DNA of 48,857 nt, taken from assembly GCA_902785925.1 (NCBI GenBank), contig CADAAI010000020.1, forward strand, positions 1 through 48,857, read 5' to 3'. This DNA comes from an uncultured Bacteroidales bacterium. Lineage in GTDB: Bacteria > Bacteroidota > Bacteroidia > Bacteroidales > Muribaculaceae. The notes beneath the pieces were generated by a model. It made no database searches, was not told where the DNA came from, and saw only the letters and a program-made list of their open reading frames with translations. The translations under genes and the position numbers were made by a program. Positions 18,610-26,955 of this stretch are shown in pieces. Each line of letters begins with the position of its first letter. The first letter of the stretch is position 1.

Positions 18610-19254
18610 TCAGTCGTTTTTATAAGCGTCAATAAATTTCTTGTAATCTTCAGCATTATATATGCTTTTCAGTGCCGACAACTGCTGCTCTATAAGGGCT
18701 TTATCGGCATTTGGCGATTGGGCATCGGCTTTCAAGGCGAGGCCCAATTTCTCAGGGGTAGTCGCGCTGCTGTACACCTTCATCTGCTTCTCTAGCGAGA
18801 GGCCAGCCGCTTTGCTGTCGAGCAGCTCGCCAAAAGTAGCATTCAGGTCCTCTTTGTTAAGCCTTGTGCACACTTGCGCAAGTTCCATTACTTTAGCATT
18901 GGCTTGTGTGTAGTTGAGCGTTCCGCCAGCGAGACCGTCAATGATGTGGTCGCACAGCTCTCCTGCCACGTCTTTTCCATCGTTGAGCAGCACTTTGGCA
19001 GCAAGCGCCATTGTGCTGTCGGCTTTACCAGCTTCGGCGATAAAAGCATCGACAAAGGGAGCCTTGAACGTGAGACTGTCGACAGCGGCATTAATGCTCT
19101 CAACTTGCTTGGCTAGGGCAGCGCTGTCACCACTCCATGCCTTAACAAAATCTTGAGCCATGGCAATACCTCTTTCCTTGCTCTGTGTGCAGCCGCCAAG
19201 CAAAGCAACTACAGCAATCAGGACTATGGGCCAAAAATATTTTAACCGTTTCAT
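18610..19254 (-). CDS. Bacteroidales lipoprotein of unknown function
   Basis: A 214-residue predicted lipoprotein (lipobox LLGGC, Cys22) whose body is almost entirely helical and rich in Ala, Lys, Asp and Leu. No enzymatic motif is seen. It heads the minus-strand operon with the prenyl synthase, tatD and the CotH protein. The function is unknown. Confidence 0.75.
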   Translation of the reverse strand: MKRLKYFWPIVLIAVVALLGGCTQSKERGIAMAQDFVKAWSGDSAALAKQVESINAAVDSLTFKAPFVDAFIAEAGKADSTMALAAKVLLNDGKDVAGELCDHIIDGLAGGTLNYTQANAKVMELAQVCTRLNKEDLNATFGELLDSKAAGLSLEKQMKVYSSATTPEKLGLALKADAQSPNADKALIEQQLSALKSIYNAEDYKKFIDAYKND

Positions 19255-19316
19255 ATTTATCTAGGACTTAATTTCTTAACTTACCACTTAAAAACTTATT
19301 ACTTACTCATTAGAAC

Positions 19317-19700
19317 CTACTCCTTGTCCTCGACTAGCTGTTCAAACTCATCCCAGAACTCGCCTTCTGGTAGGTTCTTTGGACGTTCTATGAACATCTC
19401 CTTAGCGAGTTCGGGGTCAGAATCCAGCAAGTATTTCTTGAATGCTCGGTTATAAGCATTGATAATAGCTGTGTCACCTGTTACCTGAAATTCGGCCTGC
19501 TGAGCCTTGGCCTCAAGTATGGAGTTTTGCATAGCAAGGGTGTCGCTATGGTCGGTTGCCACAAGTTTCTTAGCGGCCTCGGTGGCAACGGCCATTGCCT
19601 TGTCGAGAAGTGGCGACGGCTTCTCATTATTCTTGCTTGAGCAACCTAGCGACATCAACGAAATGGTAATGGCTATAAATAAAATGTGGGTTAATTTCAT
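19317..19700 (-). CDS. small lipoprotein of unknown function
   Basis: The start is the ATG at 19700 (MKLTHILFIAITISLMSLGC), because the promoter box lies at 19728-19735 and a longer frame from 19772 would begin upstream of the transcript. The 127-residue product has lipobox SLGC and a helical body with Ala/Glu-rich stretches and an acidic end (EFWDEFEQLVEDKE). No family is recognised. It resembles the preceding lipoprotein in size class and helix content only. Confidence 0.7.
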   Translation of the reverse strand: MKLTHILFIAITISLMSLGCSSKNNEKPSPLLDKAMAVATEAAKKLVATDHSDTLAMQNSILEAKAQQAEFQVTGDTAIINAYNRAFKKYLLDSDPELAKEMFIERPKNLPEGEFWDEFEQLVEDKE

Positions 19701-19727
19701 TACAATTAGTTTTTCTCTTTTATCTTG

Positions 19728-19759
19728 CAAAAATACTAACTCATTTCCTAATATCCAAA
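19728..19759 (-). promoter_or_regulatory. -33/-7 promoter for the small lipoprotein gene
   Basis: A minus-strand TATTTTTG (19728-19735) is preceded by TTTG (19756-19759) with 20 nt between them. This is the full Bacteroidetes promoter pattern, 27 nt before the ATG. Its -33 element overlaps the T-run of the aquaporin terminator. Confidence 0.75.
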
Positions 19760-19789
19760 AAAAATCCCTCACTTTGATGTGAAGGATTT
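19757..19789 (-). terminator. Rho-independent terminator after the aquaporin gene
   Basis: On the minus strand AAATCC-TTCAC pairs with GTGAG-GGATTT around ATCAAA, followed by eight T. Confidence 0.85.
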
Positions 19790-19815
19790 TATCTTAAGTC
19801 AATTTGAAGACCTGA

Positions 19816-20493
19816 TTACTCTGCCTCTTTGGGCTCAACGATCTTCCAGATGATAGCTGCAAGGATTGCACCAACAAAAGGACCCACAATGAATATCCAC
19901 AGGTTAGTGAGGGCAGTGCCTCCCTGGAACACAGCGGGAGCGATTGAGCGGGCGGGGTTAACGCTAGTGCCGGTGTAACGGATGCAAACCAGATGAACGA
20001 GTACCAACGACAGACCGATTGCAAGACCTGCAAAGTTGTTGGTAGCTCCATTGGTCTTGGCTGTTGCACCAAGCACTACGAGTACAAACACGCAAGTGAA
20101 TACAATCTCAGCGATAAGGCCTCCCCACATGGTAACGCCCTCTTGAAGATCGTTAGCGCCAGTACCCTCAAGGCTGCTGTTACCTACCAGCAAGAACAGA
20201 AGAGCCGAACCAATGAAAGCACCAATCACTTGGAAAATCATATACATCGCACAATCCTTAGCACTGATGCGCTTTGTAAGAAAGCATCCCAATGTGATGG
20301 CTGGGTTAATGTGGCAACCGCTAATTCCACCTATAGTGTAGGCCATTGCAACTACTGCCAAACCAAAGGCAAGTGCAGTTCCCACTACGGCAGGAATATT
20401 GTTCACTGGGTCACAACCAAGGCTTACGGCAACACCGCAACCCATCAACACGAGCACCATAGTGCCCACCATTTCAGCTAAATACTTTTTCAT
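19816..20493 (-). CDS. aqpZ: aquaporin Z-type water channel
   Basis: An inner-membrane MIP family channel with six helices in 225 residues. Both NPA motifs are present (NPAIT at 63-67, NPARS at 179-183). The selectivity-filter positions read Phe43, His167, Thr176 and Arg182, the water-specific AqpZ pattern rather than the glycerol facilitator pattern. It stands alone: a DUF5715 gene ends 83 nt upstream and a terminator follows. Confidence 0.94.
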   Translation of the reverse strand: MKKYLAEMVGTMVLVLMGCGVAVSLGCDPVNNIPAVVGTALAFGLAVVAMAYTIGGISGCHINPAITLGCFLTKRISAKDCAMYMIFQVIGAFIGSALLFLLVGNSSLEGTGANDLQEGVTMWGGLIAEIVFTCVFVLVVLGATAKTNGATNNFAGLAIGLSLVLVHLVCIRYTGTSVNPARSIAPAVFQGGTALTNLWIFIVGPFVGAILAAIIWKIVEPKEAE

Positions 20494-20576
20494 TTGTCCA
20501 ATAATTTTAGTTAGTTAATATTTTGGGGTTTAAAATTTTCTAATAATTTCTTATTACTTGTTTGTTATTACTTAAT

Positions 20577-21284
20577 TCAGTATCGTGCTGTGATGTGGAA
20601 GCACGGCTGACGCCGCTCATATTTTATGAAGCAACGCTCGTTGTCACGCAGCTCCTTGAGGGTCTCGCCTAGTGTGTTCACTAGCACCTTGTGCGATGCA
20701 ACGTCACCCTCAAAGTCGGCAAGAGAGTCCACTTGCTGAAAACAGTTATAAGCGATATCAAATGTGGTGCCATACATATGGCAGCTCTTGCGCACAGCGT
20801 TGCGATTCACCCTCTGCAGCCTCCTCACGTCATCCTCGGTGCGAAGCAGCGACGTTACTATAATTTGATATTGGGCTAGGCCCTTGTTGCGAAGCTTATC
20901 CTGAAAATTCTCGGCTATAGTGTTGAGAAGGTCACTGGCATTATTTGTCAAGTAAGGAACCGAATGTGTAAGTTTCTCAACAAAGAAGAGGTTAGAAGTT
21001 TCAACGGTGCTGAGCGAAGCTATGAGCACGCTGTCTATTTCATCGCGGGTCTTTAGTGGCTCGATACCGAACTCCTGTGCCGCAACTATTTGGGTATCAT
21101 TAACGTCGTCAAAGTGGTATAATTCCCTGAGGTTGGCTCGGCCACCCACCACGCGCTTGCCACGCTTGGGCTCATCAATGTTTTGAGGCAAAGCATAAAC
21201 TAGAACAGCCATCACAGCCACTATCAGGAAGGTGAATATTACTATTAGGCGTTTTTTCTTAGAATTATGTTTTACTTCTTTCAT
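20577..21284 (-). CDS. DUF5715 family protein, resembling an M15 D-Ala-D-Ala carboxypeptidase
   Basis: A 235-residue protein with one N-terminal membrane helix (about 12-33) and a periplasmic domain. The stretch SCHMYGTTFDIAYN (about 167-180) followed by CFHITARY at the C-terminus matches the SxHxxGxAxDI...H zinc pattern of M15/VanY peptidases, so a peptidoglycan peptidase activity is inferred. The family is annotated as unknown. A TAATTTTG box (21289-21296) lies only 5 nt before the ATG. Confidence 0.75.
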   Translation of the reverse strand: MKEVKHNSKKKRLIVIFTFLIVAVMAVLVYALPQNIDEPKRGKRVVGGRANLRELYHFDDVNDTQIVAAQEFGIEPLKTRDEIDSVLIASLSTVETSNLFFVEKLTHSVPYLTNNASDLLNTIAENFQDKLRNKGLAQYQIIVTSLLRTEDDVRRLQRVNRNAVRKSCHMYGTTFDIAYNCFQQVDSLADFEGDVASHKVLVNTLGETLKELRDNERCFIKYERRQPCFHITARY

Positions 21285-21288
21285 ACGG

Positions 21289-21296
21289 CAAAATTA
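21289..21296 (-). promoter_or_regulatory. -7-like box (TAATTTTG) abutting the DUF5715 gene start
   Basis: A TAnnTTTG match on the minus strand ends 5 nt before the ATG, which would make the mRNA leaderless. It may be a chance match in AT-rich DNA. Confidence 0.35.
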
Positions 21297-21359
21297 CAAA
21301 AAATGACTAAAAACTTGTAATTTGTTTTCTGTTTTTTTATGATTTGAGGTGTTTTTTAT

Positions 21360-21367
21360 TAATTTTG
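21360..21367 (+). promoter_or_regulatory. -7 box (TAATTTTG) for pyrE
   Basis: A TAnnTTTG match lies 43 nt before the pyrE ATG in the divergent gap with the DUF5715 gene. Confidence 0.55.
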
Positions 21368-21410
21368 CAATATCTAATCTATAATCACTGGATTACTAAT
21401 CATCTGTAAA

Positions 21411-22061
21411 ATGGAACGTTTAGACTTAACTCTTGCCGAGAAATTACTGAAGATTAATGCGATAATGCTACAGCCCGACAGCCCATTCTTGTGGGGCAAC
21501 GGCTGGAATGCACCCATCTATAACGACAATAAAATCACGCTATCTTATCCCGATGTGCGACGATTCATAAAAGTGGAACTCTCCAGGATGATTCTCGAGA
21601 ATTTCCCACAGGCCGAGGTCGTTGCCAGTGTGGCAATGGGAGCTATTGCTATGGGAGCTCTCGTGGCCGACACGCTGGGATTGCCGTTCGTCTACGTGCG
21701 AGGCGAAGCCAAGGACCACGGTCTGGAAAATGTGATTGAAGGTAATTTCAAGCCTGGGCAGCGAGTGGTACTCATCGAGGACTTAGTATCTACAGGGCAC
21801 AATGCCATCAGGGCGCTACACGAGATGCAACTCGCGGGTGGCGACGTGCAAGGAATGGTGGCTATGTTCACCTACGAGTTCCAGCAGGCTCTCGACTCTT
21901 TCCGCAAAGAAGGACTTGAGCTCATCACTCTCACCAACTACAACGCAATGATGGAGGCTGCTCTAGCTTCCGGACACATCAAGGATGCCGACGTCGACAC
22001 ATTCGAACTATGGCATGACGCGCCCGACAACTGGACCCCAGCCCCACAAAAACTAGACTAA
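21411..22061 (+). CDS. pyrE: orotate phosphoribosyltransferase
   Basis: It converts orotate and PRPP to OMP in de novo pyrimidine synthesis. The 216-residue protein begins with LAEKLLKINAIMLQPDSPFLWGNGWNAPIY and has YVRGEAKDHGLENVIEG (catalytic loop near 101-117) and the PRPP loop VVLIEDLVSTGHN near 122-134. The downstream SRPBCC gene starts 36 nt later; from memory that arrangement recurs in Bacteroidetes. Confidence 0.95.
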   Translation: MERLDLTLAEKLLKINAIMLQPDSPFLWGNGWNAPIYNDNKITLSYPDVRRFIKVELSRMILENFPQAEVVASVAMGAIAMGALVADTLGLPFVYVRGEAKDHGLENVIEGNFKPGQRVVLIEDLVSTGHNAIRALHEMQLAGGDVQGMVAMFTYEFQQALDSFRKEGLELITLTNYNAMMEAALASGHIKDADVDTFELWHDAPDNWTPAPQKLD

Positions 22062-22096
22062 CCCAAACAACGACTAACGATTAACTAATTACGAAC

Positions 22097-22534
22097 ATGG
22101 AATCTTACAAAAGCGACAAGAACACTATTGACTTCAATATTCAAGTAATTTATAGCAAACTCAGTGATCCTCGAGTGTTCAAGGCACACATCGACCAAAA
22201 TATCGACCGACTGCCCCAAGAGGCAAGAGAGCATTTGGAAAAGGTGAAGTTTGAAGACGACGGCATTAGTGTTGAATCTCCAATGGGACCGCTCAAGCTA
22301 AGCGTGAGCGACAGCATTGAGCCTTCTATGGTGAAATATACCGCTATGTCTTCACCTGTACCATTTGGACTAGTAATCAACCTAGAGCCTATCGACGAAA
22401 ACCACACACAAGCGGTCGCCGAGCTCAATATTGAATTGCCTTTTATGCTCAAGGCTATGGTGGGAAGCAAACTCACCGAAGGGGCAAAAAAAATGGGTGA
22501 AATGATTGCCAAACTTCCTTACGGGGAACTCTAA
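22097..22534 (+). CDS. SRPBCC (START-like) family protein
   Basis: A 145-residue soluble protein with the START-like alternation of beta strands and a long C-terminal helix (LPFMLKAMVGSKLTEGAKKMGEMIAKL). These folds bind hydrophobic ligands in a cavity. The ligand is unknown. It is probably co-transcribed with pyrE. Confidence 0.75.
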   Translation: MESYKSDKNTIDFNIQVIYSKLSDPRVFKAHIDQNIDRLPQEAREHLEKVKFEDDGISVESPMGPLKLSVSDSIEPSMVKYTAMSSPVPFGLVINLEPIDENHTQAVAELNIELPFMLKAMVGSKLTEGAKKMGEMIAKLPYGEL

Positions 22535-22564
22535 TCAATTTCATTGAAAAAAACACCTACTTCT

Positions 22565-22596
22565 TTTGGAATTACAATAAATATTTCCTATTTTTG
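22565..22596 (+). promoter_or_regulatory. -33/-7 promoter for the YARHG gene
   Basis: TTTG (22565-22568), 20 nt, then TATTTTTG (22589-22596): a complete match to the Bacteroidetes sigma pattern, 48 nt before the ATG at 22645. Confidence 0.75.
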
Positions 22597-22644
22597 CACA
22601 AAATACAATAATTTTACTAATAACCCTTTTAAAACGAAACTTTT

Positions 22645-23046
22645 ATGAAGATCAGCAAAAAATTTAGCGTACTAATCGTGATGCTTTTCCTCGGGGCTAT
22701 GGCTACCCAAGTATTTGCCCAACCATCTATTCCACGCCGTTACAGCACTACCAAGAAGAAATCTTCTAGCTCCTATAGCCGCAGTGGTGTGTGGGGCACT
22801 CAATATGACTGGCTCGGAACTCGCTATGCCACTTGGAACGACATCCGCTATAAGGATGCAGGTCAAATCCGTGTGCTCAAGAACTCTATCTATGCTCGTC
22901 ACGGATACATCTTCAAGGATGCTAACCTGCGTGCCTATTTCAACAGCCAGCCTTGGTATTATGGATATCGTAGCGTAGTGCCCACAAGCGCTTTCAACAC
23001 CTACGAGAAAGCCAACATCAAGTTCCTGGGAAAATACGATCATTAA
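22645..23046 (+). CDS. secreted YARHG-domain protein
   Basis: A 133-residue exported protein: signal peptide at 1-25 (ending VFAQ), a Ser/Lys-rich linker, then a YARHG domain (YARHGYIFKDANLRAYFNSQ near 93-112). YARHG is an extracellular domain of unknown function, often found beside peptidoglycan enzymes. The M15 peptidase gene begins 20 nt downstream, so the two probably act together. Confidence 0.88.
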   Translation: MKISKKFSVLIVMLFLGAMATQVFAQPSIPRRYSTTKKKSSSSYSRSGVWGTQYDWLGTRYATWNDIRYKDAGQIRVLKNSIYARHGYIFKDANLRAYFNSQPWYYGYRSVVPTSAFNTYEKANIKFLGKYDH

Positions 23047-23066
23047 CCCGCTTTTAGCACTCGGTT

Positions 23067-23978
23067 ATGAAAACCAACAAACACTACATTGCTGCAGGTC
23101 TGGTGCTTGCAGCAATGTGTTGCATCATTACGACTGCAACCACATCATGTAAGCGTGCCAATGCCACATCAAGCGAGGAAGTCACCATTGCCGACACGAC
23201 TTCTACTCAAGGCGAAGAAGTAACACAAACACCTCTTGCTGGCGACAACTCTATCCCACAAGGAGCAAGAATCCTGATGAGTGTCTACCCCGACTTTGTA
23301 AAAGACTATAAGAACGGTAAACTGATAATGAGCGACGGGTCGACTATTACCTATGATGACGGACGCAAGAAATCATTTGTCGAGCTACTCGACGATGCCG
23401 ACCCCGAAGACATGTTTGCTTTCAACTATGACCTTAACTCTTGGATTCCTGGGAAGATGCAGGACGCCGGACGTAGTCGTTGCGAAGAGCTGTTCAAAAA
23501 AATGTACGGTAACTCCGATGCTGCCGTTAGGAGAAATCTTGTGTCAGTGCGATGGCCATTTGGGCAGGCCACCAACGGCGGCGGTGTAAACAAGAACATC
23601 AAGACTGTGAAATTCACAAAAATCAACGGAGCCAACAAGCAACTTGAAAAAGTTGTGGCTGAGTTAGAGAAACATCCCGAGCTACACAAGTATCTAGCAC
23701 AGTCGGGAGCATTCTATTGGCGACCAGTGCGAGGCGCCAAGCGTCTTAGCGCTCATTCCTATGGCATGACAATCGACATCGGCGTCAAGTTCAGCGACTA
23801 CTGGCGCACACAGGCCCGTGACGAGAATGCTACCGTCGCCTACCGCAACAAGTACCCACACGAAATAGTCGAAATCTTTGAGAAATACGGCTTCATCTGG
23901 GGCGGACGATGGTACCACTACGACACTATGCACTTCGAATACCGACCCGAAATCCTCCTACACGCTCGGAACAAATAA
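23067..23978 (+). CDS. M15 family D-alanyl-D-alanine carboxypeptidase-like lipoprotein
   Basis: A 303-residue exported protein with a hydrophobic N-terminus and a possible lipobox (TTSC, about Cys28). The M15 zinc pattern is SAHSYGMTIDIGV at about 228-240 (His and Asp ligands), followed by FIWGGRWYHYDTMHFEYRPE at about 274-294 (Glu/His). It is predicted to trim D-Ala from stem peptides or to cut peptide cross-links. It ends with a strong bidirectional terminator. Confidence 0.88.
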   Translation: MKTNKHYIAAGLVLAAMCCIITTATTSCKRANATSSEEVTIADTTSTQGEEVTQTPLAGDNSIPQGARILMSVYPDFVKDYKNGKLIMSDGSTITYDDGRKKSFVELLDDADPEDMFAFNYDLNSWIPGKMQDAGRSRCEELFKKMYGNSDAAVRRNLVSVRWPFGQATNGGGVNKNIKTVKFTKINGANKQLEKVVAELEKHPELHKYLAQSGAFYWRPVRGAKRLSAHSYGMTIDIGVKFSDYWRTQARDENATVAYRNKYPHEIVEIFEKYGFIWGGRWYHYDTMHFEYRPEILLHARNK

Positions 23979-24012
23979 CTTGCAACATCACTTAATATTA
24001 CAATGTAATTAA

Positions 24013-24047
24013 AAAACGTCACAAGAGTTTTTCTCTTGTGACGTTTT
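24013..24047. terminator. bidirectional Rho-independent terminator
   Basis: A perfect 15-bp stem, AAAACGTCACAAGAG against CTCTTGTGACGTTTT with a five-T loop, has A runs on the left and T on the right. It serves the M15 gene (+) and the kinase gene (-), which converge here. Confidence 0.93.
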
Positions 24048-24076
24048 AATCTTATCCCTCAAATGCGCAGCCAAAC

Positions 24077-25165
24077 TTAACACTTCCTAATGAACTCCTC
24101 CATCATCGCGTAATGGTTGCGCACATCACGGTACAGCGCCAACTGGTTGCGAGTGCGATCCAAGTTGTGGGTGGCATACTTGATTTTATAATAAGTATCA
24201 CCATTGATGTAGTCGGTAAGGAAACGGGCACACTGCATGAACGGGAAAAGTGCTACAGCATAAGGCAGCAGGTCTATCTCAATCGGCTTGAGGAAACTAT
24301 GCGCCGATTCAAGATATCCAATTGTGAACGACTTGAATATGTCTTCGTTGAAACCTACGCAAGAGATGTCGGGGTCGTCCTCAGCAGTGAAATTAGCACC
24401 TGTGCGCAAGAAGTCACCATAATCCGAGAAGATGAACGATGGCATCACTGTATCGAGATCTATCACACATAGCACCTTACCATCTCGGTCAAACAGCATA
24501 TTATTGACCTTTGTGTCGCAGTGGCAGATGCGTTTGGGCAATTTACCCTCACGGAAGAGTCGTTCAGCTTGGCACATCTCGTGCGCATCTCGTTCCAGCT
24601 CACTAATGATATCCAGCACCTCGTGGCGACGGCCCACCTCATCGTTCTCGACGGCTTCGACCAATTGGCGCATGCGCAGTTCCATATTGTGGAAATCGGG
24701 GATTGTCTCTCCAAGTTTTTCAGGCACATCTACCAACATGCGCTCAAAGTCACCAAAAGCCTTGCCAGCATCATAGGCACTCTCGGGCGTAACAGCTTCG
24801 TGTGTGAATGAATCAGGAATAAATACCATCACGCGCCAGTAACGCTCGTCATTATCACAATAGTAGGTCTTGCCAGCACGAGTCTTGATAAATTGCAGCA
24901 CTTTCCGGTCGATATCATCCACTCCCAATGCCTCCAACTTTCTACGCTGATGTGCGGTCACAACCTCAATGTTATGCTGCAGCAGGTCCACGTCACGGAA
25001 TATGGCGTTGTTGATGCGTTGCAGCACATAGTCGGGAGTAGTGCTACCATCGGTAACAACACGATAGGTGTCATTGATAAGTCCATTGCCTAGCGGTTTG
25101 ACATCTCTCACCACACCCAACATCTCAAAGTGTGACAATATGCTTGCTGTATCAATTGTTTCCAT
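24077..25165 (-). CDS. APH-fold sugar kinase, N-acetylhexosamine 1-kinase (NahK)-like
   Basis: A 362-residue aminoglycoside phosphotransferase-fold kinase. The catalytic loop is HCDTKVNNMLFD (about 215-226) and the metal site is CVIDLDTVMPSFIFSDYGD (about 234-252). NahK enzymes phosphorylate GlcNAc or GalNAc at C1 with ATP. The DTK.NN and DLDTVMP motifs match NahK better than antibiotic kinases. Its start overlaps the end of the GH109 gene by 14 nt, so the two are translationally linked: the glycosidase frees GalNAc and the kinase captures it. Substrate identity is inferred. Confidence 0.83.
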   Translation of the reverse strand: METIDTASILSHFEMLGVVRDVKPLGNGLINDTYRVVTDGSTTPDYVLQRINNAIFRDVDLLQHNIEVVTAHQRRKLEALGVDDIDRKVLQFIKTRAGKTYYCDNDERYWRVMVFIPDSFTHEAVTPESAYDAGKAFGDFERMLVDVPEKLGETIPDFHNMELRMRQLVEAVENDEVGRRHEVLDIISELERDAHEMCQAERLFREGKLPKRICHCDTKVNNMLFDRDGKVLCVIDLDTVMPSFIFSDYGDFLRTGANFTAEDDPDISCVGFNEDIFKSFTIGYLESAHSFLKPIEIDLLPYAVALFPFMQCARFLTDYINGDTYYKIKYATHNLDRTRNQLALYRDVRNHYAMMEEFIRKC

Positions 25166-26687
25166 GGGTCATCCAGTATTTTTTGCCCTTGGCCTTCAAT
25201 TGTTCAGTAAAAGCTTGAGCAGCAGCACGTGTGGCAGCTTCATCTTCATGTGATGCAATAGCATGATGATACCCTATGATCTTGTTCCATTCTCCTCGGG
25301 TGAAGTCAGGAACCTGAACAGGGAGGTTACCATTGTCCATCGACATACTTCCCAACTCGGCCAGGCAACACCACTCGGCCAAATCATACACATCTATGTC
25401 AAGAGGCAATCCGTTTTGCAGGCAGTACACCAATCGTGAGTCCATGATAAAGTCCATTCCTCCATGACCGCCCACTTCTTTTGCCTCTTCACCATATCGT
25501 CTCACGAGTGGTGAGGTGTAATTCTTCAGCAGAGTCTCTGTATCTTCTTTATTAAGATAAGAATGTCCTGTATACTCCTTGCTCAATGCACTTATTCCTG
25601 CTTTTGCCATCACATCACTTGCAAGTGCATATCCCTCGATTGGATATTTATTGGCAAATCCCTTGGTTCCTGTGAGTTGATACATGCGGTTATAAGGTTG
25701 GGGAGTCATCACGTTGTGATGCACCTCAATTACCTTGCCATTCTGGGTCGAGATGAGCGTCGTGGTGTGGTCTCCATTCCTGAATTCAGCATTCTTTTCG
25801 CCTGTGCGTTCTTCAACTAATTGCCTGCCGTTGAACGAACGTGTATCCATCGCAACTAGTGTTTTCATGCGGTCTCCACGGTGAATGTCGAGCACTTGGG
25901 CAATTGGGCCCAAGCCATGCGTAGGATAAAGGTCTCCACGGAACTTGCTGTTATAGTCTAGGCGCCAGCCCAGCTTGTCATCGGCCCCACGTTTCCAGTA
26001 GTGATCCCAATAGGGCGACAGCTCGTGACGATAGGCTCCTTGTACATATATGACCTCGCCAAGCAGTCCCTGTTGGGCCATGTGAAGTGCATTAAGTTCA
26101 AAAAAGTCATAGCAACAATTCTCAAGCATCATCACGTGCAGACGCTTACTCTCACTCATGTTGATGAGCGACCATATTTCTTTTAAATTCATCGCCGACG
26201 GAACCTCTATCGCAACATGATGGCCATGCTCGAGTGCCTCACTCGCCACAAGGTAGTGGTGAATCCAATCAGTTGCGATATAAACCAAATCAATGTCGTT
26301 GCGACGGCATAGGTCCTTATATCCATCTTCTCCATAATAGACATCGGCAGGTGGCATCGATGCATCACGGAGTATCGACTGGCACGCCTCGGCACGGTCT
26401 CTCTCATGGTCACACAATGCTTTAACCTCAATCCCTGGAATATGGGTCCATCGCTCCACGGCATCGGGACCACGCATGCCTAGGCCCACAAACGCCACCC
26501 TCACGACAGGCATTTTCTCAACAGTAAGACCTAATGCCGATTTCTGACCGGCTGGACGCTCTGGCACCTGCGTGACAATAGTTCCATTCTCAATGGTATA
26601 GGGCCAATTGAACTGAGCACACATCTCAAATGGCAACACTAATATTGCCACCAGAATAGCAACAACCTTTATCTGTCTCATAATCAT
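25152..26687 (-). CDS. GH109 family alpha-N-acetylgalactosaminidase-like protein
   Basis: GH109 enzymes use tightly bound NAD to remove terminal alpha-linked GalNAc, as in blood-group A and mucin O-glycans. The start is the ATG at 26687 (alternative 26681), since the promoter lies at 26714-26745 and a longer frame from 26744 precedes the transcript. A signal peptide covers residues 1-23. The Rossmann loop is VAFVGLGMRGPDAVERW. Family blocks seen include YIATDWIHHYLVA, HVAIEVPSAMNLKEIW, MLENCCYDFFELN, DKLGWRLDYNSKFRGDLY, THGLGPIAQVLDIHRGDRM, HHNVMTPQPYNRMYQLTGTK and GFANKYPIEGYAL. The product is 511 residues and predicted to be periplasmic. Confidence 0.92.
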   Translation of the reverse strand: MIMRQIKVVAILVAILVLPFEMCAQFNWPYTIENGTIVTQVPERPAGQKSALGLTVEKMPVVRVAFVGLGMRGPDAVERWTHIPGIEVKALCDHERDRAEACQSILRDASMPPADVYYGEDGYKDLCRRNDIDLVYIATDWIHHYLVASEALEHGHHVAIEVPSAMNLKEIWSLINMSESKRLHVMMLENCCYDFFELNALHMAQQGLLGEVIYVQGAYRHELSPYWDHYWKRGADDKLGWRLDYNSKFRGDLYPTHGLGPIAQVLDIHRGDRMKTLVAMDTRSFNGRQLVEERTGEKNAEFRNGDHTTTLISTQNGKVIEVHHNVMTPQPYNRMYQLTGTKGFANKYPIEGYALASDVMAKAGISALSKEYTGHSYLNKEDTETLLKNYTSPLVRRYGEEAKEVGGHGGMDFIMDSRLVYCLQNGLPLDIDVYDLAEWCCLAELGSMSMDNGNLPVQVPDFTRGEWNKIIGYHHAIASHEDEAATRAAAQAFTEQLKAKGKKYWMTHGNN

Positions 26688-26713
26688 GGCAAATTTTATA
26701 TAATTGAAAAACA

Positions 26714-26745
26714 CAAAGGTAAGAAATACTGGCGAATAAACCAAA
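26714..26745 (-). promoter_or_regulatory. -33/-7 promoter for the GH109-kinase operon
   Basis: On the minus strand TTTG (26742-26745), 20 nt, then TACCTTTG (26714-26721). It fixes the GH109 start at 26687 or 26681. Confidence 0.75.
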
Positions 26746-26876
26746 ATAAATTCTCAACCAAGATTTAACCATTCAAATTTGCTTACTAAACGATAAAAGG
26801 AAACTCTACGCAAACGATTACACAAAATTACACTTCGATAATGTTAAAATTAATTTTAAATATAATATAATTTCAT

Positions 26877-26884
26877 TATTTTTG
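26877..26884 (+). promoter_or_regulatory. -7 box (TATTTTTG) for the amylase gene
   Basis: A TAnnTTTG match in an AT-rich divergent gap (26745-26955), 71 nt before the ATG. No clear -33 element. No binding site for a regulator was identified by eye. Confidence 0.5.
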
Positions 26885-26955
26885 GGTGCCATTAATAACA
26901 TTTTGTCACAAGACGAAAAAAATATATAAACCAACATATTATAAATAAACTTATT

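Noticed and set aside
19701..19772. Longer N-terminus for the small lipoprotein
   Set aside because: It covers the promoter; the lipoprotein signal begins at 19700.
26688..26744. Longer N-terminus for the GH109 protein
   Set aside because: The promoter at 26714-26745 would lie inside it, and the signal peptide begins at 26687 or 26681.
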